From Cycas panzhihuaensis (lineage: Eukaryota > Cycadophyta), in NCBI GenBank assembly GCA_023213395.1, contig CM041465.1, forward strand, positions 188,921,741 through 188,985,740: DNA of 64,000 nt, written 5' to 3'. The notes beneath the pieces are model-generated. The model was not told the origin of the DNA. It made no database searches and saw only the letters and a list, made by a program, of their open reading frames with translations. Positions 22,401 to 36,300 of this stretch are shown piece by piece. Position 1 is the first letter of the stretch; each line of letters opens with the position of its first letter. The position numbers were made by a program, and so were the translations under genes.

Positions 22401-23248
22401 TATCATCAAGCTTGTCTAAGACATTATCTTCATGTTGTATTACTATAAGTTATCTAATTACATGATCTGTGATGGTACAAATGCCTTGACTAAAGAGAAC
22501 ATCCAAATTTGTTGATTTAGCTAACTAAAAGTAGATTTGTTTTCATGCTTAGAACTAGGAATATATTTTTGATGTAATGCCTTATGTTGGATTCATTCAA
22601 AGTTATTAAGACCCTTCCAATTTTAGTCACATCATATGTTAAGTTATCCTGAAATGTGACTATCTGTGTGTTAACTAGATAGGTTTCCTCCAACATATTT
22701 TCTATGCTAGTCATATCGAAAGTGGCACTTATGTTAAGTAGCCAAGAGTTGTCATCATATTGAGATGAAAATACTACAAAGAATAGGTTTTGAGAGGAGT
22801 TATTGGATATGTTTATATATGGCCTTCTTATTGAGTGTTGGAGTTGGTCCTTTGATTTCTAGGTGGGAACTACTACTTGTTCTACTATTGCTGACTCTAA
22901 TTGGGTCTTTGGTTCTAATTTTGTTAATAGAATTGGCCTAGTTGTTGATATGATGGCCCTACTTATGGATAGATAAGGCCTCCTTATTATAAAATAATAC
23001 CTCCTTTATTGGAAGTAAGGGGCTCCTTATTGCAGAATGGGGCCTCCTTATTGAGAAATGGGGCCTCCTTATTGTAGATAAGGGGCTCCTTCTTGAGGGC
23101 ACGGTCCTCCTTATTAAAATTAGTTCCTCCATGTTAGTAGTTGGGTTCTCTTTATTGATAATATGGGGCTAATTGTTTGAAGTTAGGTCCATAAGGTTGT
23201 TTCCCTTGATTTTGTAATATTTAAAGATTAACCTGACTTCTCCTATAT
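19487..23248 (-). pseudogene. Copia-B gag-pol remnant, copy 1 (5' end lost)
   Basis: Minus-strand Ty1/copia polyprotein. The RNase H tail is at about 19700-19500 (RTKHIEVYNYFIYEHV ... FIKALGKLKFEWFRHYL). RNase H and RT cover about 21150-19700, heavily stopped. The integrase core is at 21987-21802 (FIDYYSRKVCVYFLRNKYQD, LRSNNGGGYISNQF; the D of DNGGEY is changed). The end of protease is at 22714-22517 (FLVLSMKTNLLLVS, the LHVPxMKxNLLSVS family motif). A heptapeptide repeat follows in gag (23165-22975), and a worn zinc-knuckle-like KYYKINGNKLM region lies near 23200. At 23249 the sequence switches to a Copia-A LTR, so the gag start and 5' LTR are missing. From 20051 rightward it is duplicated at 41909-45133. 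Confidence 0.8.
22975..23165 (-). repeat. 21-bp tandem repeat in Copia-B gag (copy 1)
   Basis: Units of the form GGCCTCCTTATTGAGAAATG alternate with GGGCTCCTTATTGnAGAAT, about five regular units. On the minus strand they encode alternating heptapeptides NKEPLIx and NKEAPFx. Copy 2 of the block (44830-45065) has about one unit more. Confidence 0.75.
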
Positions 23249-23929
23249 TGTTGAGAAAACTAGGTCTCGATAACCATAAACCACCACCAAGATCTAAACT
23301 ATTTTACAACTAGCTACAAGAATTGAAACTAAAATTTAACATGTAAGTTCTTAAACTAGATATAATACAAAAAAGAAATTAAAAAGCTAAAGCATCACAT
23401 ATACACAAGATATAACATGATAAAACCCTAGCAATATGCTAAGGAAACATCCATATAGGAAAAGTGTTAATCTTTATTATTTAAAAATAGAGAAATGTAT
23501 ATAATCTACAATAGAAATCTACTAGGAACAATAAGCATCTACCTCTTCTTAATACAGTATATTAATATATTGAATATAATCAACATAATAAAAAAACATC
23601 CTAAATCAGGCTAAATAAGAGAGTCATATAAGGAACAAATCTCAACCATTAAATCTAGGGTATTTTGAATGAACGACCCTAATTCTCTTTATAATTTAGT
23701 ATCTTTTATAGTGCTAGTTTTTCATGTTGGGTGTTATCACCCCCAAACCCCCTCTTTATGGGTGGGGGGGAGGGTTTCAACTCCCCCTGCATCCCCCAGC
23801 CAAGGGGGGCTCCTACCCTCCTTGGATCCCCCTCGTAGAACTTTAGGGAGGAAATCGCATTCTCAACTTGTCAAAAATTTTATCTCCAAAATATTGTTGT
23901 TATATTATCTAATAACCTCCACCTTGACA
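23249..23929 (-). repeat. Copia-A LTR 1
   Basis: 681 bp from TGTTGAGAAAACTAGG to CACCTTGACA. On the minus strand this is TGTCAAGG...TTCTCAACA, with TG/CA ends. It contains a GC-rich island at about 23728-23852 (C5, G7 and other C/G runs) inside otherwise AT-rich sequence. It shares the diagnostic CTAGATATAATACAAAAAA with LTR 4. Confidence 0.85.
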
Positions 23930-26900
23930 ATAATTTACTTGATACTTTTTTGTGACCATTCATCACCTTTAGTATAAATTAAGAGAAGTCAAACACTATT
24001 TGAACTTCTCTAATAGTACTAGACTTGTGAACATATCAATATAATTTTATTTTGTGTTAACCTTCTCAAGTTCTACTTGACCTACTTCCATAACCTGCAT
24101 AGCAAAATAATGCTTAAGAGTAATATGCTTTATCCTATTATGATATGCTGGATTCTTTGCTAAGTAAATGGAACTTTAACTATCACGAAATACTTTTACC
24201 TTTTCTTGTTTCCCTTGAAGCTCAAGTAATAAACCCTATAACTAGATTACATTCTTACAAGAATATGTTATAGCAATATATTCTACTTTTATAGTTGATA
24301 ATGTAATTGTACTCTACAATTTTAAAATCCAACTAACCAGACCATTTACAAGAGTAAACTCATAACCCAAAGTAGACCTTCTCTTATCTAAATCTCTTAT
24401 AAAATCTAAATTACCATATCCATAAATGTAATTATCTATACCACCAAAGGTGATATAATAGTCACATGTACTCCTTAAATATTGAAGTATTAATTTCACT
24501 GCTATCCAATGTTCCTTTCTTGGATTTGCCATAAACCTGCTAATTACATTAACTTCATATGAAATGTTAGGTCTTATATGTACCATGGTATACAATAAAA
24601 TTCTTACTACACTAGAATAAGGTATATGAGATATATAATCTTTTCTTCTTTATCACTAAAACTCATACTTGAAGAAAGCTTAAAATAGGAAGTCAACGAG
24701 ATACTAACTAGTTTCACATTTTCCATACCAAATTTGGTTAGCACCTTCTCTACATATTTTTGCTATGATAACCATAGCGTACCACTTTTCTTATCTTTAT
24801 ATATCTCCATATCTAAGATTTATTTTGTAGCTCCTAGATCCTTCATATTAAAATTCCTAGCCAATTGACCCTTTAACGCATTGATTTCTACCATACTCTT
24901 GCTTACAACTAACATGTCATTAATATATAGTAACAAGATAATGAATAAACTATTATTCGAGAATTTAAAGTAAACACAATGATAATACTTACTTCTTTTG
25001 AAATTTTGGCTCTCTATGAAGGTATTAAACTTCTTGTACCATTACCTAGGTGATTTCTTTAGGCCATATAATGATTTCCTGAGCCAACAAATAAATATTT
25101 TCCTACTATCCTATATAAATCCTTCTGGATGATCTACATAGATCTCCTCATCTAAATATCCATGTATAAAAGTTATTTTTAAATTTAATTACCCAAACTC
25201 TAAATCAAGAGAAGATACCAATGCTAACAAAACCTAGATTAAAATAAGTTTAATAACTCGTAAAAAAATCTCATGAAAATCAATACCTGCTTTTTGTATA
25301 AAGCCTTTAGCCACCAGTTTTGCCTTGTATTTATCAACCTTTCCATCAATATCCATTTTCTTCTTAAAAACCTACGTACAACTAATAGTCTTCCTGCCAT
25401 GTAAAAGTTCTAACAATTCCCATGAATTCTTTTTCTTCAAAGCATCTATCTCTTCCTACATAGCCCCCTTCCACTTCTCACTATGGATATCATCTACTAG
25501 TTCCTGATAATATGTAGGCTTACCAATATTAGACACTAAAGTAATAGAAATAGAAATATTATATCTGTTAGGTAGATGAATGACTTGTGTAGATCTTCTA
25601 ATAGTTTGTGGTGGAGTATCTATATACTCATGTAAATCTATTGCAGATTCATCTTTAAAAATCTCTTCTTATATTTTTGTTTCCAAAGATTGCTGCATCT
25701 TAAGCTTGACCTATTAATATTTAACTTTTTGCTCTTATGTTACTTCAACTTCTACACTATCTTATTTATCAAAAATAATATCTTTGTTAATAGTGATTTT
25801 GTGGGCAATAAGATCCTATAACCTGTATCCCTTCACATCATTTTTATCACCATAACCAACAAAGATACATCTCTTGGATTTCACATCTAACTTTGAATGT
25901 TACCTTTTATTAGTCAAGGCATAAGTATCACAACCAAAATCTTGTAAATTTGAATAGTCATATAGATGTCTAGTCCATACCTCTTAAAGAATCTTTGCAA
26001 TCTATTACAAGTGATGGTGACCTATTTACTAAATAAAAAGTTATCCAAATAACTTCTGCCTATAAGTCCTACTACACTCCTATATTACTTAACATACTTC
26101 TCACTCTTTTTAAGAGTGTCATATTCATATGCTTAGCTATGTCATTCTACTGTGGAGTATAGCTAGTGGTCTTATGCCTTTCAATCCCAACTTCTTTGTA
26201 ACAGTTCTCAAACTCTAATGAGTTAAACTCATCTCCATTATCAGTTCTAAAATATTTGTTTAACTTTCTAGTGCTCTTCTCAACTAGAGCCTTGAACTAC
26301 TTAAACACATTGAAAATTTTAGATTTTCTTTTCAAAAAATAAACTCATACCTTTTAAGAGTAATCATCTATAAATGTGACAAAGTATAATGATCCTCCAT
26401 AAGATATTATAGGTGTAGGTCTCTATACATCTAAACATATATAATCCAGAACACCTTTATTAGTGTGACTCCCTACTTTAATCCTAAGTCTACGCTACTT
26501 TCCAAAAATACAATGATTACAAAAGGTTAAATCTAAAAGCTATAAATTATGAAGTAACTTATGAGTCATCAATACTTTAAGTCCTCTCTCACTCATGTGC
26601 CTAAGCCTCTAATTCCATAACTAAGCTGGATCTTCTGCAGTTTTAATATTGTGGCTACATGGATAATATTTTTACTTCACACCAAAATATAAAGGTTTCT
26701 TTTCTTTAAGGCTTTTATAATTACCAAGGTGACTTTTGACACATTCAAGACTCTTTCATAACTTATGTACTTTTAACCACTAGAATCTAGTTCACCCAAG
26801 GAAATTAGATTCCCTTCTAGATCAGGTATATGTCTAACTTCAATTAATATTCTCATTGCACCATTGAACATTTTAATTCTAATGCTACTAATGCCTACTG

Positions 26901-27939
26901 TCTTATAGGAAACTTCATTTTCCATAAGAACATCATAGCCATCAAGAGGTTGGCATAATGAAAAATAACTCTTGTATGGATACATGTTATATGAAGAACA
27001 TGAATCCAATCATGATAATAATGGGAAACATTATAAGCAACCAAGACATCATCATTCATACCTTGATTTGACTCCACCTAATTAGCCTCATTGGTAGGAT
27101 TTTCTTTTTTTTAGAACTCCATCCTTTTGTAGCAATTCTTCTTGAGGTGACCTATCTTCTTGTAGTGCCAATATCTGAGCTTACTCTTCTTTCTTTTTGA
27201 CTTTAACCTCAATGTGTCACTGGAGCTTTGTCCTCTCTTAAACATTCTACCCCCTATTATCATAGCTTTTGGTGTGGAGGTTTTAAGAATGGACCACCTC
27301 CTCACCTCTACCATCAGCAAAGCATTCATAATAGAATCACTGTCTAATTCATCTATAGTGCTAAAACTAATTAAGGTGATAATATTATCCTAAGATTCTA
27401 GTAATAAATATAATAAGGTAATAACCTTGTTCTTATTCTTAATCATGATATCGATACTAGCCAATTAACAAATAGGAGTACTAAAAATATTTAAATAATT
27501 AGGAATTTTTTGTACCTTCCTTCATCCACAATGAGTACAACTACCTCTTAAAGTAGATTTGATTTGTCACTGAATTAGTCATATATGAGCTTTCTAATCA
27601 GGTCCATAATCCTACTGCTATCTTTTTTGTTATAATATTAAATAAAATTTTGTCTGCCAAGCACAATCATATTATGCTAAAAGCCTTTTTGTCCAAATCA
27701 TCCCATTTATCATCGTCCATCCCTACATGTTTCTCTAACTTACCTCTTAGAGTTCTATATAATCCCTATTATACTAGAACATCATACACTTTTAGCTTCC
27801 AAAACTTGAAGTTGTTCTTGGCATTAAATTTCTCCACCTCAAACTTTGCATTCATTATTTTTGCTATTTGGTATAAAAAACATTAATACTAAAACTTTCA
27901 TAAACCCATTGCAAAAATAAAAGTGGCTCTAATACCACT
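23930..27939 (-). pseudogene. Copia-A unit 1 gag-pol remnant
   Basis: Read right to left: gag (27880-27210); one zinc knuckle with its first Cys changed (YWHYKKIGHLKKNC, about 27210-27130); retropepsin at 27009-26773 (MDSCSSYNMYPYKSYF, the DSGCSxHM box decayed, then IEVRHIPDLEGNLISLGELD); pre-integrase HH-CC region with worn HMSERGL (about 26600); integrase core about 26560-26030 and its C-terminal part about 25930-25640 (worn GYGDKNDVKGYRLW); RT about 25510-24620; and RT/RNase H connection at 24595-24314 (MVHIRPNISYEVNVISRFMANP, KEHWIAVKLILQYL). At the right edge AAGTGGCTCTAATACCACTT is the minus-strand primer site region. Many stops; no intact polyprotein. Confidence 0.85.
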
Positions 27940-28616
27940 TATTGAGAAAACTAGGTCTTAATAACTAAAAACTACCACCAAGATCTAAACTATTTTGCAA
28001 CTAGTGATAGGAATTGTAACTAAAATTTAACATACAAGTTCTTAAACTAGAGATAATATAATAAATAAATTAGAAAGCCAGAGCATCATATATATACTGG
28101 ATATAACATGGTAAAACTCTAGTAGTATGCTAGGAAAACATCTACATGGGAAATGTATCAATTTTTAGTATCCAAGAATGGAGAAATATACATAATCTAT
28201 AGCAGAATACTCACAGCAATAACTATCTACATTTTCTCAATATAATATATCCAATACATCGAATACCATCAATATAATGAAAAAACACCCTTAATCAGGC
28301 TATATGAGAGAGTCATATAGGGAACAAATCTTGACCATTAAATTTAGAGTATTTTGAATGAATGGCCCCAATTCTCTTTATAATTTAATATCTATTATAG
28401 AACTACCTTTTCAAGATAAAGGCCACTATCCCTGAATCCCTTCTTTATGGAGGGGGGAGGGGGTTCTACCTCCCTCCACACCCCTCCACTAAGGAGGGCT
28501 CCCTCCCACCTTGGATCCCCCATGGAAGTTTAGAGGAGAAACTGCACTAGTAACCTATCAAAAAATTTATCTCCAAAACATTATTACTATATTATCTACC
28601 AATATATACCTTGACA
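27940..28616 (-). repeat. Copia-A LTR 2
   Basis: 677 bp; starts TATTGAGAAAACTAGG (G-to-A change in the terminal TG) and ends TACCTTGACA. It is preceded by the primer-site complement AATACCACT. GC island about 28421-28530. It shares CTAGTAGTATGCTAG with LTR 5. Confidence 0.85.
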
Positions 28617-31600
28617 ATAATTTACCTGATATCTTTCTTGGACCATTTATTACTTTTTCTACAAACTAAAGGAAGTCAAGTACTATTTAAACTTCTCTAA
28701 TAATATTGGTTTTGTGAACATGTCAGCATAATTCTATTTTGTATTAACTTTCTAAGTGCCATTCCACTTGCTTCTATAACTTGTCTAACAAAATGGCACT
28801 TAAGAGTAATATGTTTTATCCTACTATAATAAGTTGGATTCTTTGCTAAGTAAATATCACTTTGATTGTTGCAAAATACTTTTACCTTTTCTTATTTCCA
28901 TTGAAGCTCAACCAATAGACCCTATAATGAGATTGCTTCCTTATAAGCATGCCATATAGCAATATATTCTACTTTTATAGTTAATAATATAATTGTACTA
29001 TGTAATTTTGACATCTAACTAACTGGACCATTTGCAAGAGTAAATAGATAACCTAAAGTAGACCTTCTCTTATCTAAATCTCCTGCAAAGTCTTAATTAA
29101 CATATCCACAAACCTAATTATATATACCACTAAAGATGATATAATAGTTAATTATTCCCTTCAAATATTGAAACACCCATTTCACTACTACCCAATGTTC
29201 ATTTTCTAGATTTTCTTTAAACTTGCTAAGTACACTGATTGCATGTGAAATGTTAGGTCTTCTACATACCATGGAATACATCAAACTTCCTGTTATACTA
29301 GGATAAGGTATATGAGACATATAATCCTTTTATTCTTCACTACTAAGACTCATACTTAAAGAAAGCTTAAAATGGGAAGCCAACGGGATATTTACTAGTT
29401 TTACATTTACCATGCCAAATCTAGTTAGCACATTCTCTATATATTTCTACTGTAATAACCATAGCTTGATATTTTCCTATCTCTATAAATCTCCATGTCT
29501 AAGATTTACTTTTCAATTCAAAGATTCTTCATATTAAAAGCCCTAGCTAATTGAGCCTTTAACTTATTGATTTATGCTATACACTTTCTTATAACTAGTA
29601 TGTCATCAACATATAATACCAAGATAATGAATAAGCTATTGTTTAAGAATTCAAAGTAAACACAATAATCATACTCGTTTCTTTTAAAATTTTGGCTCTC
29701 CATGAAGGCATCAAACTTTTTGTACTATTTCTTAGGTGATTGCTTTAGGCTATACAATGATTTCTTGAGCCTACAAATAAGTCTTTTTTTGTAATCCTAT
29801 ATAAACCCTTTTGACTGATCTATATAGATCTCCTCATCTAAATCTCCCTACAAAAAAGTTATTTTTATATATAACTACTCCAACTCCAAATCAAGAGAAG
29901 CTAGTAATGCTAATAGAACTTGAATTGCAATATATTTAATAATTGGTGAAAAAATCTCATGAAAATCAACACCTACTTTCTATGTAAAGCTTGTAGTAAC
30001 CAATCTTGCCCTGTATTTGTTAATCTTTCTATCAACATCTATTTTCTTCTTGAAAACCCACCTACAACTAATAGTCTTCCTACCACATAAAAGTTCTACA
30101 AGTCCCATGAATTATTTTTCTTTAAAGCATCTATCTCTTCCTACATAACCCCCTTCCACTTCTCACTCTGGTTATTATCTACTGCTTCCTGATAGTATAT
30201 AGGCTCGCTATCAATAGAAACCAAAGTAATAGAAATAGAAGTGATGTCCTATTAGGTGGATGATTGAATCATATAAATCTTCTAATAGCTAGTGGAGGAG
30301 TATCCACATACTCATATAACTTTATTGTAAATTGATCTTTAGAAAGATCTTATTGTATTTCTATTTCTAAAAATGGTTGGGTCTCAAGCCTGACCTATTG
30401 ATGTTCAACTTTTTGCTTCTATTTTACTTCAGCTTCTACATTGTTTGATTTTATAAAAGATAATTAATCAAACATAACATCTATGTTAATGGTAATTTTA
30501 TAGGCAGTAGGATCCCACATCCTGTATTACTTCACACCATCATTATCACCATCATTATCACCATAATCAACAAAGATACATCTCTTGGATTTTGGCTCTA
30601 GCTTTGAACATTGACTTTTATTAGTCAAGGCATAAGCATCATAACAAAAAAATTTCAATATTGAATAGTCACATGGATGTCTAGTCCATACCTCTTTAGG
30701 AATATTGTAGTCTATTGCAAGTGATGGTCACCTGTTTACCAAATAACAAGTTATCTGAATAGCTTCTGCTCATAAGCCTTGATCCACTCATGTATTACTC
30801 AACATGCTTCTTGCTCTTTCTAAGAGTGTCTTATTCATGTGCTTAACTATGCCATTCTATTGTAGAGTATAGTCAGTGGTCTTATACCTTTCAATCCAAA
30901 CTTCTCTGTAATAGTTCTCAAACTCCAATGAGTTGAACTCACCTTATTATAGTTCTTAAATATTTGATTGACTTACTAGTGCTCTTCTCAACAAGAGTCT
31001 TGAACTACTTAAGCACACTGAAAACCTCAGATTTCCTTTATAAAAAATAGACTTATAACTTTCTAAAGTAATCATCTATAAATATGATAAAGTACAATGA
31101 TCCTCCATAAGATATTATAGAGGCAGGTCCCCACATATCTAAATGTACATAATCTAGAATACCTTTACTAGTGTGACTCCCTATATTAAACTTGAGTCTA
31201 TACTGCCTTTCAAAAATATAATGTTTATAAAAATCTAAATATGAAAGTTGTAAGTTAGGAAGCAACTTACAGTTCATCAAAACCTTAAGTCCTCTCTCAC
31301 TCATGTGCCTAAGTCTCTGATGCCATAAATAAGCTAGATCTTTTGTAGTCTTTGATGTTATAGTTGCATGACTAGCATCTATACTTCCTACTAAAATATA
31401 AAGGCTTCCTTTCTTTAAGGCTTTTATAATAACCAAGGCACCCTTTGACATCTTCAAGACTACTTCATGACCTATGTACTTGTAACAACTAGAATCTAGT
31501 TCACCCAAAGAAATCAGATTCTTTTTTAGCTGATGTATATGTCTAACTATAGTTAATATTCTCACTATACCATTAAACATTTTAATTATGATGCTACTAA

Positions 31601-32650
31601 TGCCTACTATATTATAGGAAACTTCATTTCCCATAAGTATATCACTACTATTAAGAGGTTGGTATGATAAAAACTAACTCTTGTGTAGGCACATATGGTG
31701 TAAAGCACTCGAATCTAATAACTAATCATGATGATAATGAGAAATATTACAAGCAACTAAGACATCATCATTCATATCGTGATTTCACTCCACCTTATTA
31801 GTCTCCTTGGTAGGATCTTCCTTTTCCTAGAACTCCTTCCTTTTATAGTAATCCCTCTTGAGGTGACTTTTCTTATTGTAGTGCCAACATATGAGCTTAC
31901 TCTTCTTTCCTTTTAACTTTGACCTCAATGTGTCCTTAAAGATTTATCCTCTCTTAATAATTCTACCCCTTACTGTCATAGCTTCTGGTGTAGAGGTTTC
32001 AAAACTGGACTTCCTCCTTACCTCTACCATCAATAAAGCACTCATAATAGAATCATAGTCTAATTTATTTACAGTGGTAAAACTAATTGAGGTGACAATA
32101 TTATCATAAGATTCTAGTAATGAATATAACAATGTAATAGCCATGTCCTCATTCTCAATCATAACATCAATACTAGCTAACTAATAAATAAGAGTATTAA
32201 AAATATTTAAATGATCAAGAAATTTTATACCTTCCTTTATTAATGAGTATAACCACCTCTTCGAGTAGATTTGATTCATTACTAATTTGGTCATATACAA
32301 GCCTTCTAACGAGGTCTGTAATCCTCCTATTGTCTTCTCCCTTGTGATGTTAAATAGAATTTTACCTACCAAGTATAATTGTATTGTGTTAAGAGTCCTT
32401 TTATCTAGGTCATCCTATTCGTCATCATCCATCCCTATGGGTTTCTTTGATTTGCCTCCTAGTGTTTTGTATAATTCTTGTTGTACTAGAACATCATATG
32501 CTTTTAGCTTCTACAACTTAAAGTTGTTATTAGCATTAAAGTTCTCAAGCTAAAACTTTACATTTATTAATTTTACCATTTGGTTTAGAAAAGTTGACAC
32601 CAAAGTCTTCACAAAGTCATTGCAAAAATAGAAGTGGCTTTGATACCACT
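28617..32650 (-). pseudogene. Copia-A unit 2 gag-pol remnant
   Basis: This unit contains the longest open pol segment of the array, 31634-31053. It holds the end of protease (VRHIHQLKKNLISLGELD), the Copia-A-specific GHEVVLKMSKGALVIIKALK stretch, the pre-integrase zinc-binding region (LWHQRLRHMSERGLKVLM ... FYKHYIFERQ) and the start of integrase (LDYVHLDMWGPAS, FIIFIDDYFRK with the first catalytic Asp). Gag fragments lie at 32372-32181 and 32162-31944, with the zinc knuckle near 31880-31830. The RT/RNase H connection is at 29320-29114 (GSLMYSMVCRRPNISHAISVL). The primer site complement GATACCACT precedes LTR 3 at 32642-32650. Confidence 0.85.
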
Positions 32651-33336
32651 TGTTGAGAAAACTAGGTTCTAATAACTAGAAACTACCACCAAGATGTAAA
32701 CTATTTTACAACTAGTCACATGAATTAAAACTAAAATTTAACATGCACATTCTTAAACCAGAGATAATTTAATAAATAAATTATAAATCCAAAGTATCAC
32801 ATAGACACTAGATATAACATAGTAAAACTCTAACAGTATGCCAAGGAAACATCCACACAGGAAATATATCAATCTTTATTATATAAGAATGGAGAAATGT
32901 ATATAATCCATACTAGAATACTTATAACAATAAAAATCATCTATCTCTTCTTAATACAGTATATCCAATACATTGAATACCATTAATATAATGAAAAAAT
33001 ACCCTAAATCAAGCTATATGAGATAGTCATATAAGGCATAAATCTCGACCATTAAATCTGGGATATTTTAAATGGATGACCCTGATTTTCTTTACAATTT
33101 AGTATGCTTTATAGTATTAGCTTTTTAGGTTTGGGAATACCAGCCCTGAACCCCCTCTTTATGGGGGGGAGGGTTAGGGGTTCTGGCTCCCCCTATACCC
33201 CCCAACCAAGGGGGGTATGCATTTCCTACATGGATCCCTCCATAGAAGTTTAGAAGAAAAGCTGCACTACCAACCTCTTAAAATATTTGCCTCTGAAATA
33301 TTGTTATCACATTATCTAATAATCTCTAGCTTGATA
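32651..33336 (-). repeat. Copia-A LTR 3
   Basis: 686 bp; TGTTGAGAAAACTAGG to TAGCTTGATA (terminal ACA decayed to ATA). GC island about 33140-33245, including CCCCCCAACCAAGGGGGG, which can pair. Its nearest relative in the second array is LTR 6. Confidence 0.85.
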
Positions 33337-36300
33337 ATAATTTACTTGATACATTTCCTAGACCATTCATTACCTTTTCTATAAACTAAGAGAAGTCAAG
33401 TACCATTTAAACTTCTCTAATAGTATTGGTTTTATGAACATGTTATCATAATTTTACTTTGTATTAGCCTTCTCAAGTGCCACTCTAGCTACTTTCACAA
33501 CCTGTCTAATGAAATGGTACTTAAGAGTAATATACTTTATCTTACTATGATAAGCCAGATTCTTTGTTAAGTAAATAGTACTTTGACTATCATAAAATAC
33601 CTTTACCTTTTTCTGTTTCCTTCAAAGCTTAACTAATAGACCTTGTAATTATTTTACTTTCTTACAAGCATGTATTGCAATAATATATTTTACTTTTGTA
33701 GTCAATAATGAAATTATACTCTACAATTTTGACATCTAACTATCCAGACCATTTGTAATAGTAAACACTGAACTTGAAGTAGACCTTCTTTTATCCAAAT
33801 CTCCTACAAAGTCTAAGTCAACATATCTACAAACCTAATTATCTATACCACTAAAGGTGTTGCAATAACCACTTGTGCCCCTCAAATACCAAATCACCCA
33901 TTTCGTTGTTGCCTAACATTCCTTTCTTAGATTTAACATAAACCTACTAACTACACCGACTACTTGTGAAATATTAGGTCTTGTATATACCATGACATAC
34001 ATCAAACATTCTACTACATTGGCATAAGGTATATGAGACATATAATATTTTTTTTCTTTACTACTAGGACTCATACTTGAAGAAATCTTGAAATGGGAAG
34101 CTAACAAGATACTAATGAGTTTTACATTTGCCATACCAAATCTGGTTAGCACCTTCTCTACATATTTCTACTGTGATAACCATAGATTACCATTTTTCTT
34201 ATCTCTATGTATCTACATGACTAAGATTTATTTTACAGCTTCTAAATCCTTTATATTAAAAGTCTTAGCCAATTGAGCCTTTAACTTGTTGATTTCTACC
34301 ATACTCTTACTTGCAACTAACTTATCATCAATATATAATACTAAGATAATAAATAAGCCATTGTCTAAGAATTTAAAGTAAACATAATGATTATACTCAC
34401 TTCTTTCAAAAATGTAGCTCTCTATAAAGGCATCAAACTTCTTATACCATTACCTAGGTGATTACTTTAGGCCATACAATGATTTCCTGAGCTTAAAAAT
34501 AAGTCTTTTCTTACCATCCTTTACAAACCCTTCTGGCTAGTCCATATAGATCTCCTCATCTAAATCTCCATTAGAAAAGTTATTTTTTCATCTAACTACT
34601 CTGAATCCAAATAAAAAAAGCTACAAATGCTAAGAAAACTTGAATTGAAATAAGTTTAACAACTGGTAAAAAAATCACATGAAAATCAATACCTACTTTT
34701 TATGTAAAGCCTTTAGCTACTAGCCTTGCCCTATATTTAGAAACCTTTCCATTAACATCTATTTTTCTCTTAAAAAAACACCTATAACTAATAGTCTTCT
34801 TGCCATGTGGAACTTCTACAAAGTCCCATAAATTATTTTTCTTTAAAGCATCTATCCCTTCCTGCATAGCCCTCTTTCACTTCTCACTATGGATATGATC
34901 TATTGCTTCTTGATAGTATGTAAGTTCATCATCATTAAAAACCAAAGCAATAGAAATAGAAAGGTTGTACCCATTAGGTGGATGACTAACTCATGTAGAT
35001 CTTCAAATAATTAACGGAGGAGTATCTACATACTCTTATAAATCTATTATAGATTTATCTTCAAAAATCTCTTCCTGTATTTCCATTTCCAAAGATGGAT
35101 GGGTTTCGAGATGAACCTATTAATGTTTAACTTTCTACTCCTATTTTAGTTTAACTTGCACACTATCTGATTTTAGAAAGGGAGATTTATCAAACATAAC
35201 ATCTCTATTAATAGTGATTTTGTGGGCAATAGGATCCCACAACTTGTATCCTATCATACCATATTTATCACCATAACCAATAAAGATACATTTCTTTGAT
35301 TTTGGGTCTAATTTTGAACATTGATTTTTATTAGTTAAGGCATAAGCATCATAACAAAAAGCTTTCAAATTTGAATAGTCATATGGATGACTAGTCCATA
35401 CCTCTTTAGGAATATTACACTATAATATAAGTGATGGTGACATGTTTACCAAATAATAAGTTGTCTGAATAACTTCCACCTAAAAGCCCTACTCCACTTT
35501 TACATTACTCAACATGTTTCTTGCTCTTTCCAAGAGTGTCTTGTTCATGCACTTAGATATACCATTACGCTATGAAGTATAGTTAGTGGTCTTATGCCTT
35601 TCGATCCTAACTTCTCTATAATAGTTCTCAAACTCCAATGAGTTGAACTCACCTCTATTATCAGTTCTTAAATGTTTGATTAATCTGTGAGTGCTCTTCT
35701 CAACCAGAGATTTGATCTACTTAAACACACTGAAAACTTTATATTTTCTTTTAAAAAAATAGACCATACCTTTTGGAGTAATCATCTATAAATGTGACAA
35801 AGTATAATAATCCTCCATAAGATATTGTAGGGGCTAGTCCCCACACATCTGAATATACATAATCTAGAACACCTTTACTAGTATGAATCTCTACTTTAAA
35901 CTTGAGTCTATACTACTTTCAAAAAATATAATATTTACGAAAATTCAAATATGAAAGCTGTATGTTCTAAATAAAATTATGGTTCATCAATACCTTAAGT
36001 CCTATTTTACTCATGTGCCTAAGTCTTTGATATTATAGCTGAGCTAGGTCTTCTATAGTCTTTGATGCTATAGCTGCATAGCTAACATTTGTACTTCCCA
36101 CCAAAATATAAAGGTTTCCTTTCTTTAAGGCTTTCATAACAACCAAGGGTCCCTTTGATACCTTCAAGACTCCTTCATGACCTATGTACTTATAACCACT
36201 ATAATCTAATTCACTCAAGAAAATAAGATTCTTTTTTAGATTAGGTATATGTCTAACTTCAATTAATGTTCTCACTAAACCATTAAATTTTTTAATTATG

